NCBI GenBank assembly: GCA_027484315.1
Contig: JAIXTE010000015.1
Coordinates: 47,846 to 111,845, forward strand
Source of the DNA: Burkholderiales bacterium
GTDB taxonomy: Bacteria > Pseudomonadota > Gammaproteobacteria > Burkholderiales > Burkholderiaceae_B
Reading direction: 5' to 3'
Length of the DNA: 64,000 nt
Positions 28,084-37,660 of this stretch are shown here, piece after piece; within the stretch, counting starts at the first letter, position 1; each line of letters starts with the position of its first letter. The translations under genes were made by a program, and so were the position numbers. The notes beneath the pieces were generated by a model. The model searched no databases, was not told where the DNA came from, and was given only the letters and a program-made list of their open reading frames with translations.

Positions 28084-28557
28084 TCACTTTTCGGAATCGC
28101 CTTCCGAGGCTTTACTGAACAGGAACTGGCTGATCAGATTCTCCAATACAACGGCCGACTGGGTTCGAGCAAATTTTTCGCCGCCCACCAGGTTTTCCAG
28201 ATCACCCCCGGCTTCAATTCCCACGTACTGTTCGCCGAGCAACCCTGAAGTCAGGATTCTAGCGGAAGAGTCTTTGGGAAACTCGAATCCCTGCTCCAAA
28301 TCCAGCGAAACCACGGCGCGGAAAGTGACTGGGTCCAGCTTGATATTGGCTACACGGCCCACGGTGACGCCCGCACTTTTCACCGGCGCACGGGATTTCA
28401 AACCGCCAATGTTGTCAAACTCTGCGGTAACACGGTATTGATCACCGGCAGTGAATGAAATCAAATTGCCCGCTTTCAAGGACAGGAAAACCAAGGCCAG
28501 CGCACCGAGCAAGACAAACAGACCAACCCAAAAATCGACAGCTGCGTTCTTTTTCAT
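28084..28557 (-). CDS. mlaD: MCE-domain protein MlaD
   Basis: A 157-residue protein with one N-terminal membrane helix (FWVGLFVLLGALALVFLSL) and a single MCE domain (YRVTAEFDNIGGLKSRAPVKSAGVTVGRV). MlaD forms the hexameric periplasmic ring of the MlaFEDB complex. It lies 12 bases after mlaE. Confidence 0.95.
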   Translation of the reverse strand: MKKNAAVDFWVGLFVLLGALALVFLSLKAGNLISFTAGDQYRVTAEFDNIGGLKSRAPVKSAGVTVGRVANIKLDPVTFRAVVSLDLEQGFEFPKDSSARILTSGLLGEQYVGIEAGGDLENLVGGEKFARTQSAVVLENLISQFLFSKASEGDSEK

Positions 28558-28569
28558 ACTATTAATCCG

Positions 28570-29355
28570 TTAAATACTGAACATCAGTGCTGTAAGCACA
28601 AAATCGAGACCCAAAATCGTGAGGGAAGAAATCACAACGGTGCGAGTAGTTGCGCGCGACACCCCTTCCGGCGTGGGCTGGCACGAATACCCCTGAAACA
28701 GCGCAATTGAACTGACCGCGAAACCAAATACCAGGCTTTTGATGACACCGTTGAGAATGTCGTCTCGAACATCAACGCCCGCCTGCATCTGGGACCAAAA
28801 AGCGCCTGAATCAACCCCAATCAGCAACACACCGACCACGTAGCCACCAAAAATACCCACTGCACTAAACAGCGCTGCGAGCAAAGGCATGGATACGAGC
28901 CCGGCAACCCAGCGCGGTGAAACAATGCGGGCCTTGGGATCCACTGCCATCATTTCCATGGCGGTCAACTGCTCCCCGGCTTTCATTAGACCAATTTCAG
29001 CGGTCAGGGAAGTACCGGCCCGCCCGGCAAACAACAGAGCCGACACCACGGGACCCAGCTCGCGAACCAAGGACAAGGCAACCAAAAGACCCAGCGCCTG
29101 TTCTGCGCCATACCGGTTCAAGGTGTAGTAGCCCTGCAAACCCAGCACAAAACCAACGAACAGACCAGACACCACAATGATGACGAGGGAATAGTTGCCA
29201 ATAAAGTGGATCTGGTCAATAACCAAGCGCGGCCTTAACAAGGCCTTGGGCAGCAGCACGAGCAGCGCGCCCACGAACCGGGCGAATACACCCAGACCGG
29301 TGACAGTATTGATGACACCAGCGCCCAGGCGGGAAATCAGGATGGCGGGGTTCAT
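28570..29355 (-). CDS. mlaE: MlaE permease of the phospholipid ABC transporter
   Basis: A 261-residue MlaE/YrbE-family permease with about five membrane helices. The conserved cytoplasmic coupling stretch contains [24 protein letters not shown]. It overlaps mlaF by four bases (ATGA), the order found in most Gram-negatives. Confidence 0.95.
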   Translation of the reverse strand: MNPAILISRLGAGVINTVTGLGVFARFVGALLVLLPKALLRPRLVIDQIHFIGNYSLVIIVVSGLFVGFVLGLQGYYTLNRYGAEQALGLLVALSLVRELGPVVSALLFAGRAGTSLTAEIGLMKAGEQLTAMEMMAVDPKARIVSPRWVAGLVSMPLLAALFSAVGIFGGYVVGVLLIGVDSGAFWSQMQAGVDVRDDILNGVIKSLVFGFAVSSIALFQGYSCQPTPEGVSRATTRTVVISSLTILGLDFVLTALMFSI

Positions 29356-30140
29356 GCAAAATCCTTCTGCAAATCGGTTGCCGGGTAATGAAACTTCACT
29401 GGCCCTTCCGGCAAGCCCTTGATGAACTGTTGCACATAAGGATCCTGGTTGGCCTCAACCTCGGCGGGAGAGCCTTGGGCCAGCACCCGGCCGTTTGCAA
29501 TCACAATGACATGGTCGCTGATCGCAAATGACTCATGAATATCGTGAGTCACCACCACGGACGTAGCACCCAAGGCATCATTCAAGGTGCGAATCAGATT
29601 GGCGGTGATCCCCAGGGAAATTGGGTCCAGACCAGCAAAAGGCTCATCATAGAAAATCAGTTCAGGGTCCAGGGCTATGGCACGAGCCAATGCCACGCGG
29701 CGGCTCATGCCACCTGAAATCTCAGAAGGGAACAGCTTGCTAGCGCCCCGCAGACCGACTGCATGCAGCTTCAGCAACACCAGGTCCCGAATGGCCGATT
29801 CCGGCAAATTGGTGTGCTCACGCAGAGGAAATGCCACATTGTCAAAAACAGACAGATCAGTGAACAGGGCACCGAACTGGAACAACACACCGATTCGTTT
29901 GCGAAAGGCATACAGCTGTTGGGTGTTGGCCGCAACCACGTCTTGCCCCAACACACTAACGTCACCTTTGTTCACGGGATATTGCCCGCACATCAACCTG
30001 AGCAGGGTGGTTTTACCCGACCCGGAACCGCCCATCACGGACACGACCTTGCCCTTCGGAATATCCAAAGAAATGTTTTCGAGGATCAGGCGGTCACCGT
30101 AGCCGAAATCCACGTTTTTCAGTTGAGCAACAAAGCCCAT
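29352..30140 (-). CDS. mlaF: MlaF ATPase of the phospholipid ABC transporter
   Basis: A 262-residue ATPase with Walker [10 protein letters not shown], signature [14 protein letters not shown] and Walker [13 protein letters not shown]. It powers MlaFEDB. First gene of the minus-strand run mlaFEDACB. A TACAAT hexamer on the minus strand at 30182-30177 could be its -10, though the -35 is weak. Confidence 0.95.
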   Translation of the reverse strand: MGFVAQLKNVDFGYGDRLILENISLDIPKGKVVSVMGGSGSGKTTLLRLMCGQYPVNKGDVSVLGQDVVAANTQQLYAFRKRIGVLFQFGALFTDLSVFDNVAFPLREHTNLPESAIRDLVLLKLHAVGLRGASKLFPSEISGGMSRRVALARAIALDPELIFYDEPFAGLDPISLGITANLIRTLNDALGATSVVVTHDIHESFAISDHVIVIANGRVLAQGSPAEVEANQDPYVQQFIKGLPEGPVKFHYPATDLQKDFA

Positions 30141-30336
30141 GGAAGGTCCTCAAATGGCGATTTCAAATTAATTTGCATTGTACCTCGAAGGACAAGGCGG
30201 ATTCAGAAAGCGTTGGTATTCCACACATGCCCCCCAATAGTGATGGGGCTCCCCCAACCTACATGACCACGAAGCGTGTACTTGGTTTCATGCCAGTAAT
30301 ATCCGGCTCAATTCGATCCCAAAAAGTTAAAACACT

Positions 30337-32325
30337 GTGCCCGAAATGCCCAAACTCATACTGCGCCTCGTGTGCCTGACCTGTTTATCCTTACCCGGGG
30401 CACTGCTGTTTGGATGCGCAGCACCACCTCAGACCAGCATTGAAATTCAGCAACCCCCCGCTGCAGCCATGCCCATGCAGGGTTTGGGCGCCATTTTTTG
30501 GGCAGACAAAGTCAGGCACACCCGAAACCTGTGGCCCACGCACCCGGCCACATTCACCTTCCGACTGGAAAACATTCCGGCAAGCCAGATACTTGAGCTG
30601 ATTTCCACCGAAATTCAGTTGGGCTACGAAATGGACAGCTGCGGTGAAGCGCGAGTCAGCCTGGTGGGGCGAAGCATGCCCTTGCACCAGATCATCGAAA
30701 GCCTGGAACAACAGGCCGGTGCGAGCATCCGGTTTGAAGGCAAGCAGCTCATCATGCGTTGCGAAGCAGACCAGCTTCGCGTGTACACGCTGGATTACCT
30801 CTCGATTGCCCGGCAAATGAACGACTCATCCAGCCTGAGCTCTGCGATTGCAGGCAACCCACGCGAGCTGCAAAACCGGCAGGAGACGGGTAACCGGTCG
30901 GAGTTGATGCTGAACAATTTGCAGCAACACGACCTGTGGGAAGACATGGCCCTACAGATCGAACAGATCATTCAAGCGCAGATCAAACCCGTGGAGTTTT
31001 CAACCCGTGAGCGCGTGGTGGATGAAGAGGAAGATCGAGCCTTCGCAAGCACGCGGGTACCGCGAAACCGACGCGCAGACCCGAATCAGAGAAGTACCAC
31101 CCAGGTTTCCTCTGAACGGCGCGACATCACGACGACCCGCAAGGAAACCCGTTCGGGGCGGGTGATTGTTAACCCGGAGTCCGGCACCATCTCGGTCATT
31201 GCCAAACCAAGCCAGCACCGGCGTGTGCTTCAGTGGCTTGAGCAGGTACAGCGGCGGGTAGACCGTCAAATAGTGATTGAAGCGGTCATCACGGAAATAT
31301 CGCTCAATGACCGATATGAGCGCGGCATCGACTGGAATGTGCTGCGGCAAAACGGCATCACGGCTGGCTTGGCTGTGCAAGGTTTGAACCTGGTGAACCC
31401 AGCATTCACCTTCACCGCACTGCGCAACACACCGAACACCGATGCGAATGTGGTTTTGCGACTGCTGGAGGAGTTTGGGCAGACATCCGTTCTTTCATCA
31501 CCCCGAGTGGTCACGATGAATCAGCAGGCCGCGGTGCTCAAGGTGATCGACAACCGGGTGTATTTCACCACCGACGTTCAAACCAGTGCGCCGACCCAAA
31601 ACAGCCCGGCCTTTTCAACATTCACAACGCAGGTTCAAACCGTACCGGTCGGATTCCTGATGACAGTAACACCGCAAATTGCAGACAACAACGCCATTCA
31701 ATTGCGGGTCCGGCCCACGCTCAGCAGGATCGTGGGATTCGTTCAAGACCCCAACCCTGCTTTGCAGCAACTCAACATTGTCAGTCGGGTTCCTGAAGTT
31801 CAGACCCGGGAACTGGAATCAATCCTTCGGTTGAAAAGCGGCGAAATGGCCCTGCTGGGAGGTCTGCGACAAAAAGAGCGCAGCACGCTGGACCGCGGGC
31901 TGCCTGGCGCGCCGGAGTTGTTTGATCCTTTGACCCAAAGCGCTACGCGGTCTGAGAACCACATTGAACTGGTAGTGCTTTTGAAAGCCACCGTGCTGGA
32001 AAGCGCCACATCCACAGCTCAGGATGGTTTGCTGAAAACAACCAGCGCAGCCAACACTGACCAGTTGAACAGCGCACTCTCCACAGCACTGGGGCTGTAT
32101 CAATCGGGACAACACCGGGAACTTCAAGTACTGCTGGAATTGCTTCAATCACGCTTTCCCGACAGCCCTGAAACCCATTACAACATGGCACTTCTTGCAA
32201 GCCAGCAAGGGCACGATGAACAGGCGATTGCCGCCTTGAACAAATCAGAAGCACTGTGCAGCCAGCTCAATTGCGACCTTCCCTTGCTGGCGGTTCGCGC
32301 GTTTATTCAGGCGCGTTTACCATGA
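30337..32325 (+). CDS. Secretin (GspD/PilQ/MshL type), lipoprotein, with C-terminal TPR tail
   Basis: A 662-residue outer-membrane channel protein. The signal peptide ends in lipobox LLFGC (cysteine at residue 24), as in type IVb secretins. An N0-like domain (about 68-140) precedes a variable charged linker (about 215-270). The secretin core runs from about 300 to 555 with RQIVIEAVITEISL, VLSSPRVVTMNQQAAVLKV and LKSGEMALLGGL. After a short spacer come about 90 residues resembling TPR repeats (GLYQSGQH...ETHYNMALLASQQGHDEQAIAALNKSEAL), an unusual tail for a secretin. It is the first of eight coupled genes and joins the next by an ATGA overlap. It may serve a type IV pilus or a secretion system. 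Confidence 0.85.
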   Translation: MPEMPKLILRLVCLTCLSLPGALLFGCAAPPQTSIEIQQPPAAAMPMQGLGAIFWADKVRHTRNLWPTHPATFTFRLENIPASQILELISTEIQLGYEMDSCGEARVSLVGRSMPLHQIIESLEQQAGASIRFEGKQLIMRCEADQLRVYTLDYLSIARQMNDSSSLSSAIAGNPRELQNRQETGNRSELMLNNLQQHDLWEDMALQIEQIIQAQIKPVEFSTRERVVDEEEDRAFASTRVPRNRRADPNQRSTTQVSSERRDITTTRKETRSGRVIVNPESGTISVIAKPSQHRRVLQWLEQVQRRVDRQIVIEAVITEISLNDRYERGIDWNVLRQNGITAGLAVQGLNLVNPAFTFTALRNTPNTDANVVLRLLEEFGQTSVLSSPRVVTMNQQAAVLKVIDNRVYFTTDVQTSAPTQNSPAFSTFTTQVQTVPVGFLMTVTPQIADNNAIQLRVRPTLSRIVGFVQDPNPALQQLNIVSRVPEVQTRELESILRLKSGEMALLGGLRQKERSTLDRGLPGAPELFDPLTQSATRSENHIELVVLLKATVLESATSTAQDGLLKTTSAANTDQLNSALSTALGLYQSGQHRELQVLLELLQSRFPDSPETHYNMALLASQQGHDEQAIAALNKSEALCSQLNCDLPLLAVRAFIQARLP

Positions 32326-33275
32326 CCGATTGGTTCCGCTCCACCGAATCGATTGTGCGCCACGCGGTGCAGTGCAATGCATCGGATATCCACATCACCC
32401 CGACTCACAAAGGATTTCTGGTTCGCCTGCGCATCAACGGCGTATTGGGTGAGCCCATGGAAGTTCAGCCAGAACTAGGCCGCGTCCTGATCCAGGCCTT
32501 CAAGGCCGAAGGAAAAATGAATATTGCGGAAACTCGTCGCCCCCAGGATGCGCGACTTGGCAAACAGGGAACGGAAATGCGGCTGGCCACCCACCCCACC
32601 TTGCACGGTGAAAACCTGGTGATTCGCTTGCTGAATAGCCATGGCAAAAAGCACTTGAATGAACTGGGCTTGAGCGCCCGAGTATTGCTTTTAATCGAAG
32701 ACATGCTGTCGCATGAATATGGCCTGGTTCTGGTGGCAGGTGCCACGGGCAGCGGAAAAACCACCAGCCTGCATGCAATGCTCAACAGCCTGGGATCGCA
32801 GGCTGGGCGAATTGCAACACTCGAAGACCCGGTTGAAATCATCAATCCGCATGCGGTTCAAACAGACTTGTCCAGGCTTCCTCACCTTGATTTTGCCTCT
32901 GGCTTGCGCTCGTTGATGCGTCAAGACCCGGACACCATTCTGGTCGGTGAAATACGGGATGAAGAAACAGCCGAGTTGACACTGAATGCCGCGCTGACCG
33001 GGCACCGGGTGTTTGCCTCCATCCACGCACCCGACTGCCTGGGCGCGCTGTGTCGCCTGGTTGAACTCAATGTCCGCTTGGGGAGCCTGCTGAACTGCCT
33101 GAACGGCCTGATCACCTTGCGACTGCAGGCAGGGGTACAGAATACAGACCGGCAGCTTCGGGCCGAAGTCATGAACCTGAAGAAAATGGACCGCAAGGCC
33201 GTTCTGCAATGCAAGGGGCTGGACGAATTGGCGGCACTTTGTTCACCCGATGCTTACGTTGCTTTTCAATCATGA
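32322..33275 (+). CDS. Minimal GspE/PilB-like assembly ATPase
   Basis: A 317-residue secretion/pilus ATPase. An N2E-like domain (about 5-115, starting SIVRHAVQCNASDIHI) precedes the C1E domain with Walker A GATGSGKTT (140-148), Asp box LEDPVE, Walker B QDPDTILVGEIRDEET (about 201-216) and His box TGHRVFASIHAPD. It lacks the N1E domain and the four-cysteine zinc motif of typical GspE/PilB and is nearer in size to PilT. As the only ATPase in the operon it probably drives assembly. The true start is the ATG in the ATGA overlap at 32322. Confidence 0.88.
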   Translation: MTDWFRSTESIVRHAVQCNASDIHITPTHKGFLVRLRINGVLGEPMEVQPELGRVLIQAFKAEGKMNIAETRRPQDARLGKQGTEMRLATHPTLHGENLVIRLLNSHGKKHLNELGLSARVLLLIEDMLSHEYGLVLVAGATGSGKTTSLHAMLNSLGSQAGRIATLEDPVEIINPHAVQTDLSRLPHLDFASGLRSLMRQDPDTILVGEIRDEETAELTLNAALTGHRVFASIHAPDCLGALCRLVELNVRLGSLLNCLNGLITLRLQAGVQNTDRQLRAEVMNLKKMDRKAVLQCKGLDELAALCSPDAYVAFQS

Positions 33276-34309
33276 ACATCAAACCACGCAACATCAAACC
33301 TCAAACCTGGCAAACATGGATGGGGCACTGGGCAGAATTACTGGAATCTGGCATGCCAGTGATGGACTCCATTGAATTGAGCGGTGAACTTCAAAACGGC
33401 AATCGACAAGGTCGGCTGCTTCTTGAGCGCTTGCAACGCACAGGGCAATTTCTTCAGTCCGGACAAAGCCTCCAAACTGCCTTTCGCGCATCATTTGGAG
33501 CACTTCCTACCGCTTTGGAAGTGGCCTTGATGTGTGGGCAAGCCAGTGGAGATCTGGGCGCCGCCGTGAACGAACAGCTTCAACGCTGGCGTGCTACACG
33601 CGAGGCCAATATGGCACTCTGCAAAAGCCTGATTTATCCGGGTATTGTGCTGGTACTCGCCTTGGCTTGCTGGGTATTTTTGCATCAAGTCTCCAGTCCT
33701 CATTTGGTTGGGACCCTAATCAACCAAGGTGCCAAATTCAACGGGGCTGACGGTCTTCTGCTTGTTGGATTCGCTGTGATAGCGATTGCACTCGGGTTGC
33801 GGGTAGCACAACGCAAAACGAGGTCTGCCGATCAGTTTGTTTTGCCTCAGAAACCCAGACTGGCTTCAGATTTTTATCACATGATCGCCTGTGAACTTCA
33901 GTCGGGGCTGGACCTGATGCATTGCCTGCGGTACCGGAATCTTCCTCAAATGACCGGCTTGATACCGGGTTCAATTAACCCGCAGACCAGCATGCTAAAG
34001 GAACTGAACCGACTGGTGAATTCTGCTCAAGGTTACGTGCGAATGGGTTCAGGGCTGGGTCAGGCCATGCAAAAGGCACAAGCGCCCCAATTTCTGATTC
34101 GTCAATGCCAGCTGGCGGAGCAGACAGGCAATTTGGCACATTGTTTTTTTCTGGCAGCCAAAGTATACGAACTGCGCGCGAAAGCCGCTCAGGAGCGATT
34201 GCAAAACATTTTGCCGCCGCTTGCACTGGCTTTGTCTGCATTGACACTCGCAATGGCCTACCAATCCACCTTGGCCCCACTCTACGGCAATCTCACAGGA
34301 CTCGCATGA
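33272..34309 (+). CDS. GspF/PilC-like inner-membrane platform protein
   Basis: A 345-residue protein with two T2SSF-like helical domains (about 10-135 and 205-325), each followed by membrane helices (about 125-145, 165-185 and 320-340). WAELLESGMPVMDSIELSG and the later FLIRQCQLAEQTGNL are equivalent parts of the repeat. It should form the platform on which the ATPase acts. Joined by ATGA overlaps at both ends. Confidence 0.83.
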   Translation: MNIKPRNIKPQTWQTWMGHWAELLESGMPVMDSIELSGELQNGNRQGRLLLERLQRTGQFLQSGQSLQTAFRASFGALPTALEVALMCGQASGDLGAAVNEQLQRWRATREANMALCKSLIYPGIVLVLALACWVFLHQVSSPHLVGTLINQGAKFNGADGLLLVGFAVIAIALGLRVAQRKTRSADQFVLPQKPRLASDFYHMIACELQSGLDLMHCLRYRNLPQMTGLIPGSINPQTSMLKELNRLVNSAQGYVRMGSGLGQAMQKAQAPQFLIRQCQLAEQTGNLAHCFFLAAKVYELRAKAAQERLQNILPPLALALSALTLAMAYQSTLAPLYGNLTGLA

Positions 34310-35187
34310 CACACGTTAACCCCCATGCCGATGTCTGGGTCATTCACCAAGACAAAGCCTGCCTGCTTCGGCAGGACCCTGTTGCACTCGCTGGTTGGCA
34401 ACAGGAAATGAGTATGCCTTTTAGCGAATTCATGGGCAGTGCAATTGCCTTGTCCAGCTTCACACAGCCAGACACACGGGTGTTTTACAACCTGAATTCA
34501 AACACGGTAAGCCACGAGAGCAATCGCTTGACGTATCTCAACGAGAAACATTGGCTGGGCATCAAAGAAGACCCGCTGCGTTTGCTGCAGGTCACTGCAG
34601 GTCATGAACAACAGGAAATCAAATCCCTTCAATCCATGGGAAAAAAAGCCCTCGTCATCAGTTGCGTCGACCCTGCTCAGTTTGAACGGGCAACACCCAT
34701 GATATTGATCAATCCTCGGGAGAAAAAACATCTGGAGAAATGGCTTGCAGCGCGCCGTGAAGGCGCCGGAAAACACAAGGTCAACCTTGGATTGCTTGTC
34801 AATCTTTGGAGCAAGCCGGAGCCTGCGCATCAAACCCTGCGCCTTGTGGCAATGTGCTGCACATTCTTGAGCCTGGCGGTTGCACACCATCTGAATGAGG
34901 TTCAGAGGAGCAAGCAACTGGACTACTTTGCGCAAGATGTGCAACAGGCCTTGAAAAAGGACCAAGAAAATTCGGTGGGCACTGCTTGGACAGACTGGGG
35001 TATTCAGCTCGGAAAGTTTGGCAAAGACAAGCGGGCCAATTTGAATGCTGTGAATATTCAGTGGAATGAAGAGGGCCATGTCTATACCCAGGCCACGCTG
35101 AGCAGAGATCGAAAACGCGTACCCAAGGGTTGCACGCTGGAAACACCCCGCAGCGCGACTTGTAGTACCAAAGGACTTGCGCGATGA
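34306..35187 (+). CDS. Unrecognised single-pass membrane protein, GspL-like in layout
   Basis: A 293-residue protein I cannot assign by sequence. About 175 soluble residues precede one membrane helix at about 177-194 (TLRLVAMCCTFLSLAVA), then a periplasmic part with a coiled-coil-like start. A cytoplasmic domain, one helix and a periplasmic domain in this operon position recall GspL or PilM-PilN fusions that link the ATPase to the envelope complex. No actin-fold motif is evident. The start is fixed by the ATGA overlap at 34306. Confidence 0.6.
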   Translation: MTHVNPHADVWVIHQDKACLLRQDPVALAGWQQEMSMPFSEFMGSAIALSSFTQPDTRVFYNLNSNTVSHESNRLTYLNEKHWLGIKEDPLRLLQVTAGHEQQEIKSLQSMGKKALVISCVDPAQFERATPMILINPREKKHLEKWLAARREGAGKHKVNLGLLVNLWSKPEPAHQTLRLVAMCCTFLSLAVAHHLNEVQRSKQLDYFAQDVQQALKKDQENSVGTAWTDWGIQLGKFGKDKRANLNAVNIQWNEEGHVYTQATLSRDRKRVPKGCTLETPRSATCSTKGLAR

Positions 35188-35762
35188 AAACCAGTGAGCT
35201 CGGTGTACTGCGTTTAATTGGTCTATTCCGAATAGCGCGTCCTGTATTGGATTGCACCTTGTTGGCTTTGTGTCTGCTTGCTTACGTGCTGGCTCAAGAC
35301 TACACACGCGAAAGACAGACAAACAATGCAGCGTATCAGCGCCTGTCCAAAAGCCTTGTCCAGCAGGCCAGTCACAGCAAGTCTGATTATTCCATCGCAT
35401 CTATCGATCAGCAATTCAAATCTGAGCCTGAAATGTGGAGCAGTTTGCAAAGCTGGCTTGCAGAAAATGGCAGCAGATCTGGCCAGTGCAGCTTCAGCAT
35501 CTTTCCTGCAGAGTTGCCTTACCAAATACAATGCACCGGGTCTAAACACCCCCTTCGAAAGCCTGCTACGCAACCCACACCGGATGCAATGCCCATCGTG
35601 CTGGTACCGGGACAAGTTACAAACCAATCCAGCCAAACTGCGCCTGAAATCAAAGCTGCACCTGCCTACGAGATACAGAACAGCTACAAAGTCGAGGGCT
35701 GGATAGACACAGCACAAGGCAGAAAACACTTTGACGCAGCACACAAGCGATGGACCCGATGA
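35184..35762 (+). CDS. Unrecognised small membrane protein, GspM/PilO-like in layout
   Basis: A 192-residue protein with a short cytoplasmic start, one membrane helix (about 20-38) and a periplasmic part beginning with a helical stretch (about 40-70). Two cysteines flank SIFPAELPYQIQ (residues about 105-120), and a proline-rich linker leads to a C-terminal segment ending KVEGWIDTAQGRKHF. Size and topology match GspM/PilO alignment subunits, but there is no clear sequence match. ATGA overlaps on both sides. Confidence 0.6.
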   Translation: MKTSELGVLRLIGLFRIARPVLDCTLLALCLLAYVLAQDYTRERQTNNAAYQRLSKSLVQQASHSKSDYSIASIDQQFKSEPEMWSSLQSWLAENGSRSGQCSFSIFPAELPYQIQCTGSKHPLRKPATQPTPDAMPIVLVPGQVTNQSSQTAPEIKAAPAYEIQNSYKVEGWIDTAQGRKHFDAAHKRWTR

Positions 35763-36895
35763 ATCGCGAGACAGGGTACAGCCTGCTGATTGTGCTTGTA
35801 CTCCTGATGTTAGGAGGGTTTGCCTTGCAGCAACTGGCAATAAATGGCCGTTTTTCACATCAGTTGGAAGTGGAACAACAGGTTCGCGAAAGTCAGATAC
35901 TTCACGACCTCAAAACCAGCCTGCTCAGTTTTGCCGGCAGCCAAGGCATTCACAGCCAAAGCCATCTGGGTCATCTTCCCTGCCCAGCGGATCTGCCAGA
36001 TCAGGCCCCGAAAACAACATGCCTCAACAAGCCATGGGGATATCTGCCCACTCGCAGCAGCTACAGCATCAACTACCTGAATCCGGGTTTGAATGCTCGC
36101 CACAACGAGCGCGAGAATTCCGCGCAGCGGCATTGGCATTACGCCGTGTCGGCGCAACTACTTCAGCCCAACGCATTGGGCTGGAGTCGCTGGGTTGACT
36201 ACAGCCAACCCGGTATTCAGGTGCGAATCAAAACCGAAAACCATCGAACTCAAACCGACATTGCAGCGGTAGTCGCTGCAAAAATTGAACGGCTTGGCGA
36301 ACATCAATACGAGGTTGCAGGCCCCTATCTGTTGATTTCGGTGAACGAGCTTCAGCATCAAATGACAGAAGTGCAGAAACTTCAAATCAGGGACACACTG
36401 ACAACATGGGTGCAGCTGACCGCATCAGCAGGGTTGGCGCTGGCACATCATGAAAACCTGAGCCTCAGTCAAAACCCAGGCAACACCTACACCCCGGTGA
36501 ATTCCAACTGCAGTTGTCGCTGCACGAGAACCCGCTGCACCTGCCAATGCGATCAGCCAGCCAATTGGGTTTCTTCTGGTTCGTGCGTGGGTACCAATCC
36601 CGACTGTGTGGAACTTGCCGCACACACCGAGTGCAAAAGCGTGGTGGGAAAGGCCTGTGTGATGAGCGGTCCAGCCCAGCTAAAAAGCAACTGGCCCATC
36701 AGCCGATTTGAACCGGTTGCAGCAGCCAACAAATCATGCAGACCGATTAATCGGCACGAATGCCCGCTGACCCGAGACAGCACGGCCTGCACCTGCGACT
36801 TTTCCTGGCCCGACAATGTGAAAAGCGAGCTACAGAACTTCCAGATCAACCTGGGCCCCGATTCCCGAATCAAGGTAGGGCCGGTTCAACGATGA
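35759..36895 (+). CDS. Large prepilin-like protein with a cysteine-rich tail, GspK/PilX-like
   Basis: A 378-residue protein with a type IV prepilin start: RETG then YSLLIVLVLLMLGG, predicted to be cut after G6. It has no glutamate at mature position 5, a trait of the tip pseudopilin GspK and of PilX-like proteins. A conserved-looking HLPCPAD and a second cysteine (C75, C88) follow. Residues 251-346 contain 14 cysteines, including a cluster of six with C-x-C spacing (251, 253, 255, 260, 262, 264). This tail suggests dense disulfides or metal binding, perhaps at a fibre tip. Function unknown. Confidence 0.7.
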   Translation: MNRETGYSLLIVLVLLMLGGFALQQLAINGRFSHQLEVEQQVRESQILHDLKTSLLSFAGSQGIHSQSHLGHLPCPADLPDQAPKTTCLNKPWGYLPTRSSYSINYLNPGLNARHNERENSAQRHWHYAVSAQLLQPNALGWSRWVDYSQPGIQVRIKTENHRTQTDIAAVVAAKIERLGEHQYEVAGPYLLISVNELQHQMTEVQKLQIRDTLTTWVQLTASAGLALAHHENLSLSQNPGNTYTPVNSNCSCRCTRTRCTCQCDQPANWVSSGSCVGTNPDCVELAAHTECKSVVGKACVMSGPAQLKSNWPISRFEPVAAANKSCRPINRHECPLTRDSTACTCDFSWPDNVKSELQNFQINLGPDSRIKVGPVQR

Positions 36896-37659
36896 AACCA
36901 CTTGAACACGCTTCATTGAAAAAATCGCAGCTTCAAGGCTTCATGCTGATTGAAATCGCCTTGGTGATCATGCTGGTCGCGATCATTCTTGGTCCGATTC
37001 TGCAATTGATTGCGGGTCAAAGAAGCAAATCGGCGGTGCTGAAACAACTGGAAAGTCGTCAAAAAATAAGCGAAGCGGTAGAAGGATTCATTCTGGCCAC
37101 AGGCCGGTTGCCATGTCCTGCCATCACCCCGAACGGAACAGAGGCGCGAACTACAAATACCTGTCAGCAGCGCGAAGGCTGGTTACCTGGGGCGACGTTG
37201 CACACCGGGAGCCTGCCTTCGCCTTGGCGAATTGCAGTGGCCACACTGGATCAAGCCGGGGAGCCTGCTGAAAACGCCTTGCTGACTGGCAAGCCATTCG
37301 AGCAACTCAGCCCACAACAACTTTCTGAAATCATTTTTGCCCCAATCACGGCCAACCATGGCTTGGGCACGGGCCCACTGCCCGCCATACACCTGTGCGA
37401 ACAAGTTGCCGGGCAAACCTTGCCGGCGAATACAAGCCCAGGCTGTGGAACCCACACCCTTATCAGCCCCAGTGCTGTGTGGGTGGCTTATCCAGACCGC
37501 GCTGCGCAGCAACACGACATCAACCTCAACCGGTTTCAACAGTTTTTTATCAACCCAGTCGATCCCCTGTCCAACCCGGTCTGGATTTCATACGAACGCA
37601 TGAACTGGCTCTGGATGAAACGCGGCTCGCTCGACACCCACTCACCTCAGGAGAATTGA
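36892..37659 (+). CDS. Prepilin-like protein (minor pseudopilin)
   Basis: A 255-residue protein with a prepilin peptidase site LQG/FMLIEIALVIML: cleavage after G16, glutamate at mature position 5, then a hydrophobic helix to about residue 42. GRLPCPAITPNG with a second cysteine nearby repeats the LPCPA motif of the preceding gene, so the two are probably related. Only the ATG at 36892 gives this start. It overlaps the previous gene as ATGA. Confidence 0.75.
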   Translation: MKPLEHASLKKSQLQGFMLIEIALVIMLVAIILGPILQLIAGQRSKSAVLKQLESRQKISEAVEGFILATGRLPCPAITPNGTEARTTNTCQQREGWLPGATLHTGSLPSPWRIAVATLDQAGEPAENALLTGKPFEQLSPQQLSEIIFAPITANHGLGTGPLPAIHLCEQVAGQTLPANTSPGCGTHTLISPSAVWVAYPDRAAQQHDINLNRFQQFFINPVDPLSNPVWISYERMNWLWMKRGSLDTHSPQEN

Positions 37660-37660
37660 A

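Noticed and set aside
30141..30336. Search for a sigma-54 or other strong promoter before the pilus-like operon
   Set aside because: GG/GC pairs occur but not with the right spacing, and no convincing -35/-10 pair pointing at 30337 was found.
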